The notes under the pieces: model-generated | Told to the model about the DNA's origin: nothing | Databases searched by the model: none | Seen by the model: only the letters and a program-made list of their open reading frames with translations | Program-made: the position numbers and the translations under genes | Shown here: positions 22,101-37,100 of the stretch, one piece after another | Numbering within the stretch: position 1 is the stretch's first letter | Layout of the letters: the number at the start of each line of letters is the position of its first letter | Assembly (NCBI RefSeq): GCF_947172395.1 | Contig: NC_069095.1 | Location: 8,742,001-8,806,000 of the forward strand | DNA: 64,000 bases | Origin: Bicyclus anynana | Taxonomy: Eukaryota > Arthropoda > Insecta > Lepidoptera > Nymphalidae | Direction of reading: 5' to 3'

Positions 22101-25100
22101 ATTACTGTGTTATCTATTTTTATTTTTATTGCCATATGTCACAAATTTATATCTTTTAACGTACGTTATCACGTTCCCAATAGCACTATCTCAGCGACAT
22201 TTGTCACCAGTGTCCCCTTTAGCAGGGAGGGCAACTTTGCCCGCAGTTATTTTATGTTTGTATAAAATGGACTGCTTCAGATGTGATGATATTTTCATAT
22301 CTCGTACTAGCAAACTTTGAGTTTATTCCCAACAATGTACTCGTAATCTATTGTTTGGATTCCCGCAACTTTGTCGAAAGTTATGAAGACTGAAAGTTTA
22401 ACTGTTTGTGATGGCTTTGGAAGGCAGCAGGTTTCAAGGGTCAAAATTAAAACTTTATTTATTTATATTCTCAATGAGATATCATGAGGAATCATGCAGA
22501 TCCATAGATTTGTGGCAACCCTTCGCTAGAGACCCTTTAAATTGTTTTGAGAAAATCTTTATTACTGTTTTTCGAAGGGTTAAGAAGGGCTATCTATGGT
22601 AAGAACATAGTCTGACATATTTTCAGCCTTTATATAATGAGGTATGTCTGACATCGTAGGCTCAAAAATAATGCTTTAATATTTTCATAAATATTAAATT
22701 GTAGGTGAAAGTGCCTTGGTGCACGCCAAATGCGTAGCTGTACAGTTTAAGACCACCCTTTGAGGACGGTAGCGTACAATGTTCCGCGCACCGCGATAAG
22801 TTGAATGGCAGGGAGGTAGTTTATAGTTGGTAGAAGTCTACTGAGAACGGATTTTGCGAGAGGGCCGGATTAAGGAGGTCTAGGGCGGACGAAGTCGCAG
22901 GCGTCCTTTATTTTTTATAAATACTAAATTGTAGGTGAAAGTGCCTTGGCGCACGCCAAATGCGTAGCTGTACAGTTTAAGACCACCCTTTGAGGACGGT
23001 AGCGTACAACATTCCGCGCACCGCGATATCGTGTAAATCAGAACGCGAATGCGATTCGCGCGCGATACTGCGTGAAATATGGATATCGTCGCGTTACCCC
23101 ACCGGAGCGCCACCTCTTTCACAATGCAACAATATGACATCTTTACTGAAGCTCATATGTGAATATATGAACTTATACGAGTAATTATTAATTTATGTAA
23201 TACGATGGCGAGACACTTTTTGTTACGTTAATAAAATGTTGATATAAAATATTTTTATTTTATAATACAATGTAAAATTTACAACATTATGAAATTTCAG
23301 TAATAAAATTAGTATAGTATCTAATATCAAAGTTGTAAAACATATCTTAGCTTCTACAAGAAGTGTTAAAAATATTTAAAAAAAAATACATAATTTAAAA
23401 TAACCATACTTCTCGTGTGTTTACGAATAGCTATAATCAAAAAAGTCGTCCTCTACTAAAATATAAAAAGACTGAGTTAGCTATAGATACAATTAATATT
23501 GTTGACAAAAAACCTGAATAGCTTCGTACGTGATCCGTATCTTTACAGTTATTTTAATTAACTACCGTAACAACAATGGTATCTTTTTAATTAGATGGAT
23601 AAAGGGTCTCTTGGCCTATATATTAAAAAGAAGTGGCGCTTACCACTGGAAACCCGTCGAATATAATACAAATCTCACCCAATCTACTCAGCGACACCGA
23701 TAATATAGGCCATTACCAATGAAAACGCCGCCAGATAATAGAAGGTCCAGAATTAATTGAAACTACCCACGTAATCTAATAAAAGCTAGTTTTAGTGACC
23801 AAGACAAACAAGGGCGCCCATTCGTAATTAGAACTTAATGAACATTCTGAATATTGAGTCGGCACCGTGAGAAGTTCGACGATAACCACGATTTGTGTCA
23901 ATGTAATTAAAAGTGTAGCTGCCGATTATCTCGGACGTGTGGACCGACCCTACTAGTTTTGATTGCTATGACTTATTGACAAACCAATCGAACGAGAGCC
24001 CTGTCACAGCTTTCATCACCCGTCGGCCGAGGTGTCACCGAAGCTCTTCATTTTATAAGCACGTTATACATTCCAAGTCGAAATCGAGGCGATCTTTAAT
24101 TGAAATCGTATGTTGTGTCCAGCATTACTGATAAGGTTTTAAATAACTTTGATGATCTGGTTACGTAAGACTTTAATGCTGCAAATGGAGAGTATGATCT
24201 ATTCGATCAACGTTTTCGCGTATAATCTGATAATGTGATCTTACATAAGATAATAATTCGAAACATTGAGATTGACAATTTTAAACAGTGATTTGACTGC
24301 ATAAACAAAATCCAATAATGAAGTAAAAGTAAACTTTACAACAGCGATCAAGATGTGTCGTATTTACTAAAGAATATTTACTAAAGAATAACAATAAGTG
24401 ACAATAAAAGGCAAAGCATCACGACACTTTTTATGACGGTCTCGTAAAGCAATACAATTAGGCAATGGGCATGCATTAACACCTCACCGAAACGTCTCTC
24501 CCACGCAAGACTTTTCCCCTTGTGAATCGTACCTACATCAGAGTTTACAAAACCTACTTCCGCATTTGCTATCCGATAGACTGCCATCTAAGAATAAAAC
24601 GATTAGCAGACCTTAATCAGCGAAAAACATGCTAAAAGAAAGCTAATATGGATACGGAACATTAACGATAAATTCAAGAAGCTTGTTTGATTTTCAAAAG
24701 TGCGATTTAGATTTTTTTGTTTAATAATATGCATTGGATTCTGAATTTGATTCATAAAATATACGAGTATACTACGTACCTTTATCTATTCCGAGATATG
24801 TGTCAACCGCATTAAAGAATCTGAAAATACGAAAATAAAAAAGTAGTTTCATAATAACAATTCATTACAAATATACAAATGCAAACACAACCTTCAAAAT
24901 CAATATTGAGTGTATAAAAATATAATGTTGTTAAAAGTAATAAAAAACATGATAAACTATATTACATTCCGACACTCTATAATGCCTTGTTCCGAATAGT
25001 GAATCAACAAAACATGGCGACGATGTAAAATGATATGTAACAAAGGCAATGGCGTCGCATAACATTTAATTGAATTTCACAAAAATGTTAAAACCTGCGC

Positions 25101-28100
25101 AGCTGTCAGAAATGAAACATTGTCATGTATCGATCACAGCGTGTCGCCATACTTTAATCAATTTTTTTACACCTAAAACCGCATGATCAGTGGGCGTCCC
25201 GGAATTACAAGGCGTTTCTGCCGACCGGCGGCCGATTGCATTTCTGCCTATTTGGTGAATTATGTTTATTTTCATCATAACAAATGTGTTTTAATATGGA
25301 ATGAGGTGGCGCCCATTATGCTTGGGAACGTTTTCTAAAATACCTTGCAAGGGTGGTCTATTACTGGTGAATGACACAAAATTAATTTGCTGTAGACAAC
25401 TGAAATCGATAGTGTGATTCACTAACCTATTGTTTAATTCTATAGGAATTAAAAGCTTTATCACGGATTTTTATATAATACCCAAGTGAGTGTAAATTAG
25501 ATTTTTTTAGAATTAGAATATAAAGTATAAACTCATACATCTTTATCTAAAGAATATGGCAGTGTGTCTTGTAAATATATCATAAGATATGCGAGCAAAG
25601 CCTCTGACTAAACCAAACAACCTATTATACTAAGTTTGAAAATTATAGTTTAATGAAGTCCTAATTATATGTTTTAGTACAATAATCATCAAGACAATAA
25701 GTAAGCAAATCACCGTGCATATAGTGAGTGATATTAATAACTGAAAATAAATGTTTAATTTAACAGACCATTTGAAGTTAGTATTGACAGAACAAATACA
25801 TCAATTAAATGGAAATAATGGATGGGTGGAATGGATTGTTAATTAGAATATAAATAAACCGCGAATAGTAAATTAATAACCAGCTATAAGATTTCCAGCA
25901 AAAGATCATTAACAAACAATTCTCAAGAGTACTCCAGTCAGAGGAACAAAACGAAACTCTACCTAAGTGTGGCGCCAAAGAGTAAACAATTTAATTATGC
26001 ATAAAGTCACGATTCAAGAAATTCATAGAAAACAAGTTTGCGTCTTGCGTGAATTTTATGTTTAAAGTTAATATGGAACCGATCGTCCGTTTGATTATAT
26101 TATTTGAAGAGGAAACAACATTGAGCTTACGACTAGTTGCTAAGAAATTCTAGTTATAGAAATATATACCTTCAAACTTGTTGGTTTAAATTCTCCGAAA
26201 ACGTGTGTGTCCTTACTATATTAATCACGCAACAATTATAAGTGTCAAAATGAATATTACACTTTGTCACGCACTCCATTTAAATAGTAACTCTCCCTTG
26301 ATCCTTCATCGATTTAAATTTAATCAAACCGTGACTTTATGAATCTTTGAAAATTATACGTTTTCACTATAAAGATCCAAATCGAGATTTTAAAGCCAAA
26401 CTTAATATTAAACTTTCTAAGCATTTCCTGGTCCAGAGTCGGACGTCATTATTTAAGAACTGTCAGAATTGTGTATTTTATTGCTCGGCCGGGCAGATCG
26501 AACCAACGTGAATTACATGCTTTCTTATTTAATATTAGTTGCATCTTACGTTTGTGAGATAATTTATATCTAGCGGCGTTATCTGGTCGGTAGATCGCTC
26601 CCGAGTTATAATCCCGGCATTTTTCATGCGGCAAGGACCGGTGCGCCTCTGCCCGGCGTTACTGGAAAATTTTTGTAAGTGCGCGGTCCGCGGCTGCAAT
26701 TATTATGACTACATTTTAACCCTTAACAACACATGGCTCATGGCCACCTTGCTTCAAGCTTGCGTGTCAAAAGGTTTACATGAGATATCACATGGCGATA
26801 TTTAATGCGACCTGGCGCTATCGGCGCGCGATCTCCAATCGGTAATCCAAGATATCCAATCAGTCAATACGTGTGTGCGGTCTCCATATAAATAAAGCAA
26901 CCACAGTGAATCGAACTTATTTAATTTTGTAGTTTAATATTGTATTGTAAATTATTGTATCAAAAAAAACTGACAGAAAAATTCCTGTATACGTATGGTT
27001 TGTTGAAGATCATTCTTATTTTCAATTTTTTTAGTGATAACATAACATCAAAAGCCGCATAAATCGACTAAACTATTTCAGATTTGGACAGTAAGTATCA
27101 AATAGATTACACTCAGAAAATAGTGCGATGCAAATTAAACTCATATTACCAACTTCTAATAATTTATCGACAAGCAATTATTATTTTGTGTCATAGTGTA
27201 ATTTAATGACACTGATCAATAAATAATAGTGGTTCAAATTCATTAGCGATTTCATTTATCACGAGCCGCAGTACATACGACCTTCGGATCATTGACATTC
27301 CAATGCATCAAGTAGACTGTATTAGCCATAACAAAGATATCAGATCGTAGTAGATAGCAGCATTCTCCCACAACCTACAAATTATGGGACCGCACATACG
27401 TGATACCACCGCATCCATCATGGTCGGTACAGCGTACGCCGCGATGCCGTACAAGCAACGAAAGTGGTTGAAACTGAGATAATAGGCGACATCTCGATAC
27501 AACGCCAGATAAGGATGCGCGTGGTTCCCATGCAAACCAGAACGTCCTTAATAGTGGAAACTTGTAGTAACTGTCCTCTGGGACAGAGGTTAAAGAGATT
27601 TGTAAACAAACCGATGGCAATAAACAAATGTTTTCGTTTATTAGAGCATACATCACGCAGGGTTTTTATGCATTCTCTTTAATAAACACTCGACGTCATT
27701 TTTCCTAAAGACGTTTTTTATAAAAGTCCAATCTTTACAATCGTACTTAGTCACTTTTGCCTATTGAATTCGATGAACATAAACGTCACAACAAATAGAA
27801 CATCGAAACCGTGTTCTCTGAATATAGGAATATCAAAGATATGTACCTAAGTGATTTTTGATTTAAATCGATTGGTGCAGGATCTTCTGATCTCATATTT
27901 AAAACTTTCGTAAGGTAGAGTACTATAGACTGAGTTGCATGCAATTTTATAATAATGAAACAGAGGAGAAATCATGAACTGCGTAACTTCAAGCACTAAA
28001 GCATTTCTTGTTTACCAAGGAATATTTATGTCCAAGACAATTGAACGACTCCATACAGACCACCCAAAAATAAGTTACACAACTCATTGCTTAAAATATT

Positions 28101-31100
28101 CCCACAAATTATGATTCATAAAACCACATAAACGTTACTTGTTCGCCGCCATAACCCTGTAAGCTCATCTCAGTTACGACACATGAATCACTGACTAGTG
28201 CGGACATATGACAATAGTAGTTCCAAGAATAAGCTGCAATTGCGGTTTGTCTGATATCCTTATATGGACCTAATAAAATGCCGTTAGAAAAAAAACATAA
28301 CTCTAATAACATATTACGACTACAAATTAACCACAACCTAAAAATATTACATAGTTACCAGTGATAACATAAAATTAAAAAAAAACCCGTAGGTCATGAA
28401 ATTATCTTGAATAAAGACTTGTATGCCAGAAATTCTTTTTATCATCATAATGAGTTGGATTAAAGAAAATTATTATTACAATATTAACAATCGGATTTCC
28501 ATGCCCCAATTTTTCCACCACCAATTTTTTTTACCCAAAAAAGCTAAGAACTAGTCAGTAAAAAATATTGATGACTTGTTTTTAGCTTTGTTGAACTTGA
28601 ATTAACCATCATTGATTTCTTATTTGCCACTTGGTTACACTAACTGGTTCCCGAGTTACGATCGCATCAGCTCTGAATAGAAATAAGCAGCCCGTCGAAT
28701 CCGGATTAGAATAATAATCAGTCAATAAAAGGTTGAAAATAGCGGTAGGGCCAAAACCACAGATCACAATAGATAGATGAGTATAAAGACGGTAGAGCTA
28801 TTTGTGACAAAACTAACTGTCAAAACTAACTGTGAACTTAGAAAAGTAATGTCTATCAGAAGATGCTTGCTGGTACAACTACAGCCTTCATGTTAACAAT
28901 GGGCGTAGACTTAAGAAATTACATAATCACGCGTCTCAACCGATGAAGGAAAAACATCGTAAGAAAAACTGCATAATTCAATCTGCATTAGGCCAGCATG
29001 GTGGTATCATCATGGCAGGAATACACAGATCCGCATCGTACGTATCGAACGCATCAAACAGATTTTAGTATTCTTTCTAGAAAGTCATACATCCGCATCG
29101 AACGGAATTTATCTACGGGAAAAATTAAAAATCCGTTTGATGCGATGCGTCCGATACGATGGATGCGATAAGAGGAGACTCGCGCTCAACATTGAGCCGA
29201 TAATGAGTTGGTAACAACATAAAATGGTCCAAAACTAGATTACAAGAGACAAGGAGTGGATAAAGAAATTTGTGACAGAGATCGTGTAAAGAGCTACTGT
29301 CTATTATAAGAGGGGTAGTTGCTGATGCAATTACAGGCATCAAGATATAAAATAAAAGTAGATATCGAACGAAGGACAGAAGCTAAAAGATTATCTTAAA
29401 AGGGCAAATCTGAGAGGCAACACATAAGGAAACTTTGAGCGAAATAAAACATTACACACAACGGACCTTCGGCAGCTAATAAACATGTAGGACGTGCTAA
29501 TTAATTAGCAGCAATCGCTGGCGCCGGTGGCGATGATACATAAACCACGGCATTTCAATATGTCGAGATGAAAAACTTTTATGAGCTGTGAATCATTATT
29601 ATGATTTATACCATATTCATATACCATATGGCACGGATCGTAACACTTTGAATAATTATTTAATGAATTATTTAACCTAGTGTCACAACCGCAAAATGTT
29701 TGCGCTAAATAAATAATAATGTAACGCAAACACTTATGAATGGGATTCTATATTTGTCAAAGCTGTTTTATAACAATAAGAATTCAAATGGATTACAATC
29801 ATTAAAACTCCTGAGGTCATATTAAATAACCGATTCGTAATATTCCAAACAACAAACATAAACCTTAACTGAAATAAACGTAAACTAATAATTGATGAAA
29901 AAGCTCAATTGAATTTAAATAAAATAAAATCAAAATTCATTTATTTCAAGTAGGCTTGTTGTCAGGTAGTGCTTGTAAACTAAATTTGTAAATTACAAGC
30001 ACTTTTGAAACGTCAACTTTGACTATTTATAATGACTATCACAGGTGGGGAAGGCAGTTTCTACTGAGAAGAGCTGGCAAGAACCTCAACAGTTGCTCTT
30101 TAAAAAAAAATATTAACTTTATTAGATCGCAAGGTAGACCAAATCCTGTCTTTGTTACGCTCCCTTAAATCATTATTATGAAGACTTAATTTACACACCT
30201 ACGTGATACAAAACCAGCAGAGGAGACTAGATTCAATATAAAAAACGGACCTTTAAAATATGGTTGTTCACTTCGCCTTTTACACCCTAGGGTGTTTGCC
30301 CTTTCACCAATGAACTATCTATCTATCATATTTTAAAGTATTTGCTCTAAAAGCATATGTTAATTTGATTATGGTAAATTTTGAAACACGTCCCGCGACA
30401 CTGTACCTAGCATTACACGACCAGAATAATAATGAACTGCATTATAACAAGATTATGCCCTAATCAATACATGAACACGTTTCATAACCCGAATTTAATT
30501 AAGTCTGGGACTTGGTATAAGAAATTTCGTAACATTTACTGACAAGTTTAACTATGCGGGTACAATTTTGAGACAAGCAACTTTAATAATACCTATTTGT
30601 CCTACGACTCCAATGTCTCAATTATTGCCTGTGTGGTCTACAAATGATTATATGGCAGCAATGTAATGGTCGGAAACTATAACATTGTCGATATTTAGAT
30701 CGGTTATTACTTGAAATGAAACGCGGTATCCACTGATAATAGGCACGTTAGCAATAATAATATTAGGCCATTACTGGGAAGGAAACAGTTTGTTTCTTTG
30801 ATAGGTCCGTAGATTTGAATATTTCACAGAACGCTGCAAACTTAAGTATTACATCTTTTTTACTGTCCAAGCTAGCACAATCACGTAGCAGCCTAAAGTA
30901 GAACGCGCTACTTGCCTAGATAGTGCACTTGTTAACCCCCTACGCTAAAAGAGGGGTGTTATAAGTTTGACGTGTCTGTCTGTCTGTGACACCATAGCTC
31001 CCGAACGGATGATGCGATTTTTTTGTATGAAAGGTGACTTATGGGCGAGTGTTCTTAGACATGTTTGATGAAAATCAGTAAACCTACAAAATTCACCGCT

Positions 31101-34100
31101 ATAAAATATTAGTATCTAAAGATTAAGCTAAAGCAACATTACGAAAATCTTAAATAATACAAGTAGACGCCATTATTGAACATAACTAGTATATTGCTTA
31201 AACATAAAACATGTATTAGGCAAATAAAAACAAAGAAGTATGAGACAATTGCTAACTGTGACGTCAATAGCAGCTTCTAGTAGCAATTAGGCTGTATCGA
31301 TCAGTCAAAACAACTTTTTCGGTTTTCCCATCGCAAACTTGACTGAACCACCCAAAAATAGGAAATGACTTAATAGGTACCTACTATATACCATGACAAA
31401 TTATCGTGAGATAATTCTCAATCATCCGCTAATAGAACCATAAATACCATTGATTGAAAATAAATGCGGATATAGCATTTGCAGGTGATATGAAATACCG
31501 TGTGCAATTTGGGATGAAACTATATAATTTATCTCATAAATCACTAGCAGAACTAGGTTTTCATCCCTACGTCATTGATATTCCTAGAACTCGTACGATT
31601 TGCTTCTTCGTGTCTTATACGCATCACAAGGATATGGAACTCTCTTCCGAACGAAGTCAGTAGTTCCTAATTTTCAAAACCTGGGCATCTTTAAGATGAG
31701 AGTACACATCTATGATGAGATCTACACTTAGGTACCATCAGGTGAGATCGTGGTCAAGCGCGAGCTTATTCCTTATAAAAAAAAAAGAACCTCGTGGTTT
31801 AACCAGCGTAGTTTCACCGTGTGAATGCGGGGATTAAAATATAGCCTATGGTAATTCCTGATAATGTAATTTTCTATTGATGAAAGAATTTTTCAAATCG
31901 GTTTAGTTTTTGATTTTATGCGTTACATACAAAAGCCATGATATGTATATGACCTCTGCCTCTGATACCGGAGGGCGTAGGTTCGAATTCACTTAGGGGA
32001 ATTTGCCTCGTACTTTTCAGTTATGTGCATCTTAAGAAATTAATCCCGTGTTTCAAACGGTGAAGGAAAAACATCGTGAGGAAACCTGTGTGAAGTCTGC
32101 CAATCCGCATTGGGCCAGCGTAGTGAACAATTGGCCCAGCACTTGTCATTCTGAAAGGATACTCGTCCTCAGCAGCTTAATATGGGTTGATAATGATGAT
32201 TGATTAATACAAATCTTTCTTCTTTGTAACTAGTAATACAAACCCGCTTCCAAAATATTCGGATAATATTCAACATCACATTTTGTGTGTATTGAAAATG
32301 AATAAAAACTTCAACAGTAATAAGTGTTCATTAGCGACACGTAAACAAGTCAGAAGAAATCCTCGGAAATCCCTTTTGAATCTTGGACCATAAAAAATCT
32401 ATTAATCCGACAATCGTACTTCAACGGTGGTCACAATTTATAGTCGGCACGGTCGGTACACAGGCTGGTTTGTAATGACGACATGATTGTGGACAGTCGA
32501 CATGGAAAACAAGTAAAAATATAGCCGTGATAAATGAACAAACGGTCGAGGCACGCGAGAGTCATTACGTCCGGGCGCCTGATCTTCGTCTTGCGCAGTG
32601 AAAGGTCAGGAGGGAGGTCTGACCGCGTTACCTGTATTGAGCACTTAATAAAGTACTACTTACTATATGTACCTATAAGTTGTTGCTTTGATTTATCTTA
32701 ATTCTAATATAGACTACCAAAAGCACCTTGTGATTTTTTCGACATAAATGCACTCATCTGTTCTAGGAATTTCTATTTCCAGTAGAACCTGGCTTTTGAA
32801 TCGATGGTAGAGCCACTATCACTAGTCATTACAAACAGACAAACATGACGTTTCAATAAAATAAGCCTACTTTCAGTTAATGAATTTGTTTAGTGAAGAA
32901 ATTAATATTTTTAAATACCATAATCATCATCACGAATCTTTTCTTAGAATTAGAGGCGTTAGGCTAATAGCTGGTCTAATGCGGACTTCAAACACGGAGA
33001 GAATTAAGAAAACTCTCAGGTATGCAGGTCTCCTCACGATGTTTTTCCGTCACCAAATCAATCAAATCAAATGAAATCATTAGGTACTTGTTAGCTAAAA
33101 TGTGGTACGCGTTCTGATCTTGAAATATAGCATGAAACTTTCTTATACAATTTGAAGCTTCGTCAAAAAGAATTCACGATTTGAAGCACATGATATTTAA
33201 TTTCCTTATGTCAGCCATTGACGGTCAATTATTCTCACGTGTCTGCAGCTCAAACGGCAGCGAAGACGTGTCATAAGTCGAGCCTTCATGCACGCAGCGG
33301 CCAATACACGATCAGTTATAAGCGTGAGTGCTGCAGGAACGTGAGAAGAATTGATCGTCTATGGCGTGCATAAAATGCACCATTCAAATACCTATCACTC
33401 AACAACTAGGAGTAGCATTACGGGTGGCGCATTTGTCTACCCGTAACTGACAGACGAATGCGAGGCTCACGGGCGCGATAACAGGGACGAAGTATCTAAG
33501 AGATGCCGATGGTTATTTATGGCGAAGCCGCCCGACGACGTCGCGCAGCATCTAACAAAAGACTAAACAAATGACCGAGATAATCTTCAAGTTAAAGCTC
33601 TTAGTTTGGACGTAGTATAAATCTGATTAATGTGATAACAGTCAGTGTCAATCATTATCAACCTATAATAATGGGGAGGAAATAAAGCGGTTTGCAGGAA
33701 GTCGCTGGATGCTGGCGATTAGAGCTTGTTTTTTTTTTGGATGTCCATCCAAGAGGCCTATGTCTACAGTGGACGTCTATCGGTTGTTAGTGATGATGAT
33801 GATGACTACAGGGCCAGACCTTCCTCCTTACAGGAGAGGGGTTACGGAAAAAACCCACCACGCTACTCCAATGGGGGTAGGTGGGCTACTAGGGTAGGGG
33901 TAGGGTGGCTAGGGTATTAAATTTAATTTCATTAGGGGGAATTAAATTTATTATCGACTTCTATAAGATGTCCGCCGAAGCACTGGGGCGTAACACCACC
34001 AACTTCCCAACCAGACTAAGAATTTTAACTAAAAATTTCGAAAAACTCAGTATCTCATATAAGCCCGACCTAGAATTCGAACCCAGTGGCGCTAACATGC

Positions 34101-37100
34101 GACCAACAAATTAATCTCGTGAAGAGATATAGACAAATTTTAAACAATGACGGTGCAAGCGGAAATATCGCTATCTGTTTCATTGTGTTGGGACGAAAGA
34201 GATGGGACAGGAACAACTCCGCTGCCATTGGACAATATTTTGTCTTTTTCTCATCACTTTGTTGCATGTCAGGACCTCGCGATCCGAAACCACATAGGAT
34301 AACCACTGGACGAGGCAGTTAGTAACCGTAAGTGTACTCTTAATAAACCAGTAGATGATGAGACCTAATAACGTCAAGAGTTAACGAGTTAATAATATAT
34401 TTGGTCTCAAATTCTGTGAGACATCTGTCGCACGTAAGGTGAGACGCACTGGGGCAACGACAAATGCCTTTCAAATTCCTTAGGTCGGATTCCCACTATA
34501 CGCCGGACCGGTAAAACTGCCAGAGGGGCTGTACAATTTATATGAAGCTATCCACACTATCCCGGTTGCAGGTCCCCGATATCTGACGTCACCCGGACGT
34601 GGGCTGTTTAACTCACAATCTCAGGGGCGCCCGGACTGATACACTAGGCCAAAACACTCTTCCAGAACAGCCCTCTAAAGACGCGCTTAGAGAGTCATTC
34701 CGTCCAATTATGCTGCTTCGGGCTTCGGGCTCCATCAGGCGATGCTTCTGCGCTCGCCCAAAGCCCCCGGTGACGCCGCTGATGTCCCATTAAGGAGCCT
34801 CACGGCAATTACACAAGCAGAAAGTATGCCCGGTCCGGTCAAAAATACCAAGCCTCATTTTTGCCGTCTAACATCAACTAAAGTGAGTACTTGACTATGC
34901 AATTTTCTTGCAAAATCCGGTGTAGTGTGAACACTTCTGTCAGGTATCCGGTTTCCGGCAAATCTGCCGGGCCGGCGTAGTGGGAACCCGGCCTAATGCT
35001 CTCGCATCAGGCGTGGGCGGCAGACGCCGAAGAACACAAGCGCTAGATGCGACCGGCTTCAATTGAATCCGATGATGTACCAGACACCAGTGGTACTTCA
35101 CTAGCAGGGTTCCCAACTTAGGGGTTTTCCCCCCAGATTTAGGGGGCAAATAAGTGAAATGGGATTTTTTTAGGGGTTTGAAATTTTTAGGGGTATTTTC
35201 AGGGATTTTTTGACTCTTTAATATTTTTAAATTGATGATAATTTGAATATTTCTTTTTTGGCCTAGCGACTTATAACGACATATAATACGTTATTCTACA
35301 ACCACTCTGAGACAACTGGCGGCTATTTTCATCGAATAAAAAATAAAATGGTAAATTTATTCATTGTCAACATGTATGATTTCAAAAAATCTGAATCTTC
35401 AGATAAAGACGTAGTATTTTGTCTGTATTAAATATAGACTTTTGAAACATATGACAGCATATTATTTCTAAATTATTATGAATTTATATGTTTAGGGGGA
35501 CAACTCAATAATTAAGGCGATTTTAGGGGTTTTTGACACAAACTTTAGGGATAAATATTTTGGACAGTTGGTAACACTGTTCACTAGCTCGCAGTCTCCT
35601 GCGCGCCGTCGACGCCTACACACGCGTAGAGATTTATAACATTAGCCATATTTGGCCTACGAGTGGCGCCAATTCGACGCTTCAAATTAAAATTGCGGCA
35701 TATGCAAAAAGATTGCTTTGTTCGATAAATATGTCCGTTTTTATTTATTACCAAGAGACATGTTGTTTATTTTCATTAATATGTCATAACAATTAGGTAA
35801 ATGAATGTATAAATAAATGTCTTAACAACGTATCTTGATGTCTAAATAATTGTGTATTTTGGATTAGTTGAATTAGTAAGTTACGAAGATGCTAAACCAA
35901 TACTTGAATGGTTACCTTGAACATAATTAAAGAAATCACAATAGATACTCATGTACTTTAGAAGTAGCTTTATGAAATTAGGTAAAAACAAAAATACTTA
36001 CTTTGTCACTGTAGTTTCCGGTGGTATTATTCGTCCTGGCATTAAAAGTTTTGTATGCAGAATACCCGCCGATTTAAATTCCTGCAAAAATCAAATTGGT
36101 TAAATACAAGAAGGACATAATTCTCAGTATTATTTAAACTTCTTTTGTAGGTACCGAAAATACTTTTTTGATTTATATTCGGATATAAAATATCTACATT
36201 ATATTCTATGTCTAGTTAACCTAGCCATGTGCGATTGGTTCTATCTAATCATACTAACATTATAAAGGCAGAAGTTTGTGTTTGTTTGTTTATTACTCCT
36301 TCGCTTCGCATACCTACTGTATTTAACTGATTATACCCTGAATAGACATACAGGCTACTTTTTATCGCAAAAAATCCATGAACCATGTTATCGCGATTAT
36401 TTTTTCTGTATAAAACCTGAACTTCACGCAAACGAAATCGCTAATATTAAAAAATATATTTATATGTAATTCAAATTCGTCCATATCTACCGAGAGAAAA
36501 TTTTGAATCATATTTGAAACATTTAATTTACGTCATACTCTTCGTATGATAGATAGTCAATACCAACAAATCTGGTATCAAAAAAAAAAAATACCGACCG
36601 AATTGAGAACCTCCTCCTTTTTGAAGTCGGTTAAAAAATAATAATTCTCGATACTCCCAAAGTCCTAATTAAATTTTGTAGCTGAAAGTTAACACAGCGT
36701 ATAAAATCTCCATTCGACATTGACTCGACGACAGCATTTAGGTCGATATCCACACATATTGATCCGTAAACGACAGTAATTAGATTAACTCCACCATTCG
36801 TACAGACATATGTCAAAGTAACGAGAGGTGACAGCAAGCGTGGCGCCTCTATCGATACAAAGTTGGGACAAGTTTCAAACACTTTCAAAACTTGAAGTGA
36901 AGAAAATCGTCTTGTTAATCCAACCTATACTGACAGGTACAGGTAATAGTGCATTCGTTATGGATCATGATGACCTAATCATTAAAATACTTTTAATTAA
37001 ATAAATGGGTATACTCGTATAATATGATAATACTTCCTGTACAAGACATAACCGTATCATCTGATACACAAACAAACGTTATCATCCAGAACCTGAAAAA

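Noticed and set aside
35105..35579. TTAGGGG clusters as internal telomere repeats
   Set aside because: Units are spaced irregularly, insect telomeres are TTAGG, and the block has hAT ends with an 8-bp duplication.
36631..36888. 85-codon minus-strand frame as a host exon
   Set aside because: It leads straight into a LINE-type 3' tail and has no known domain or splice context matching DUSP11.
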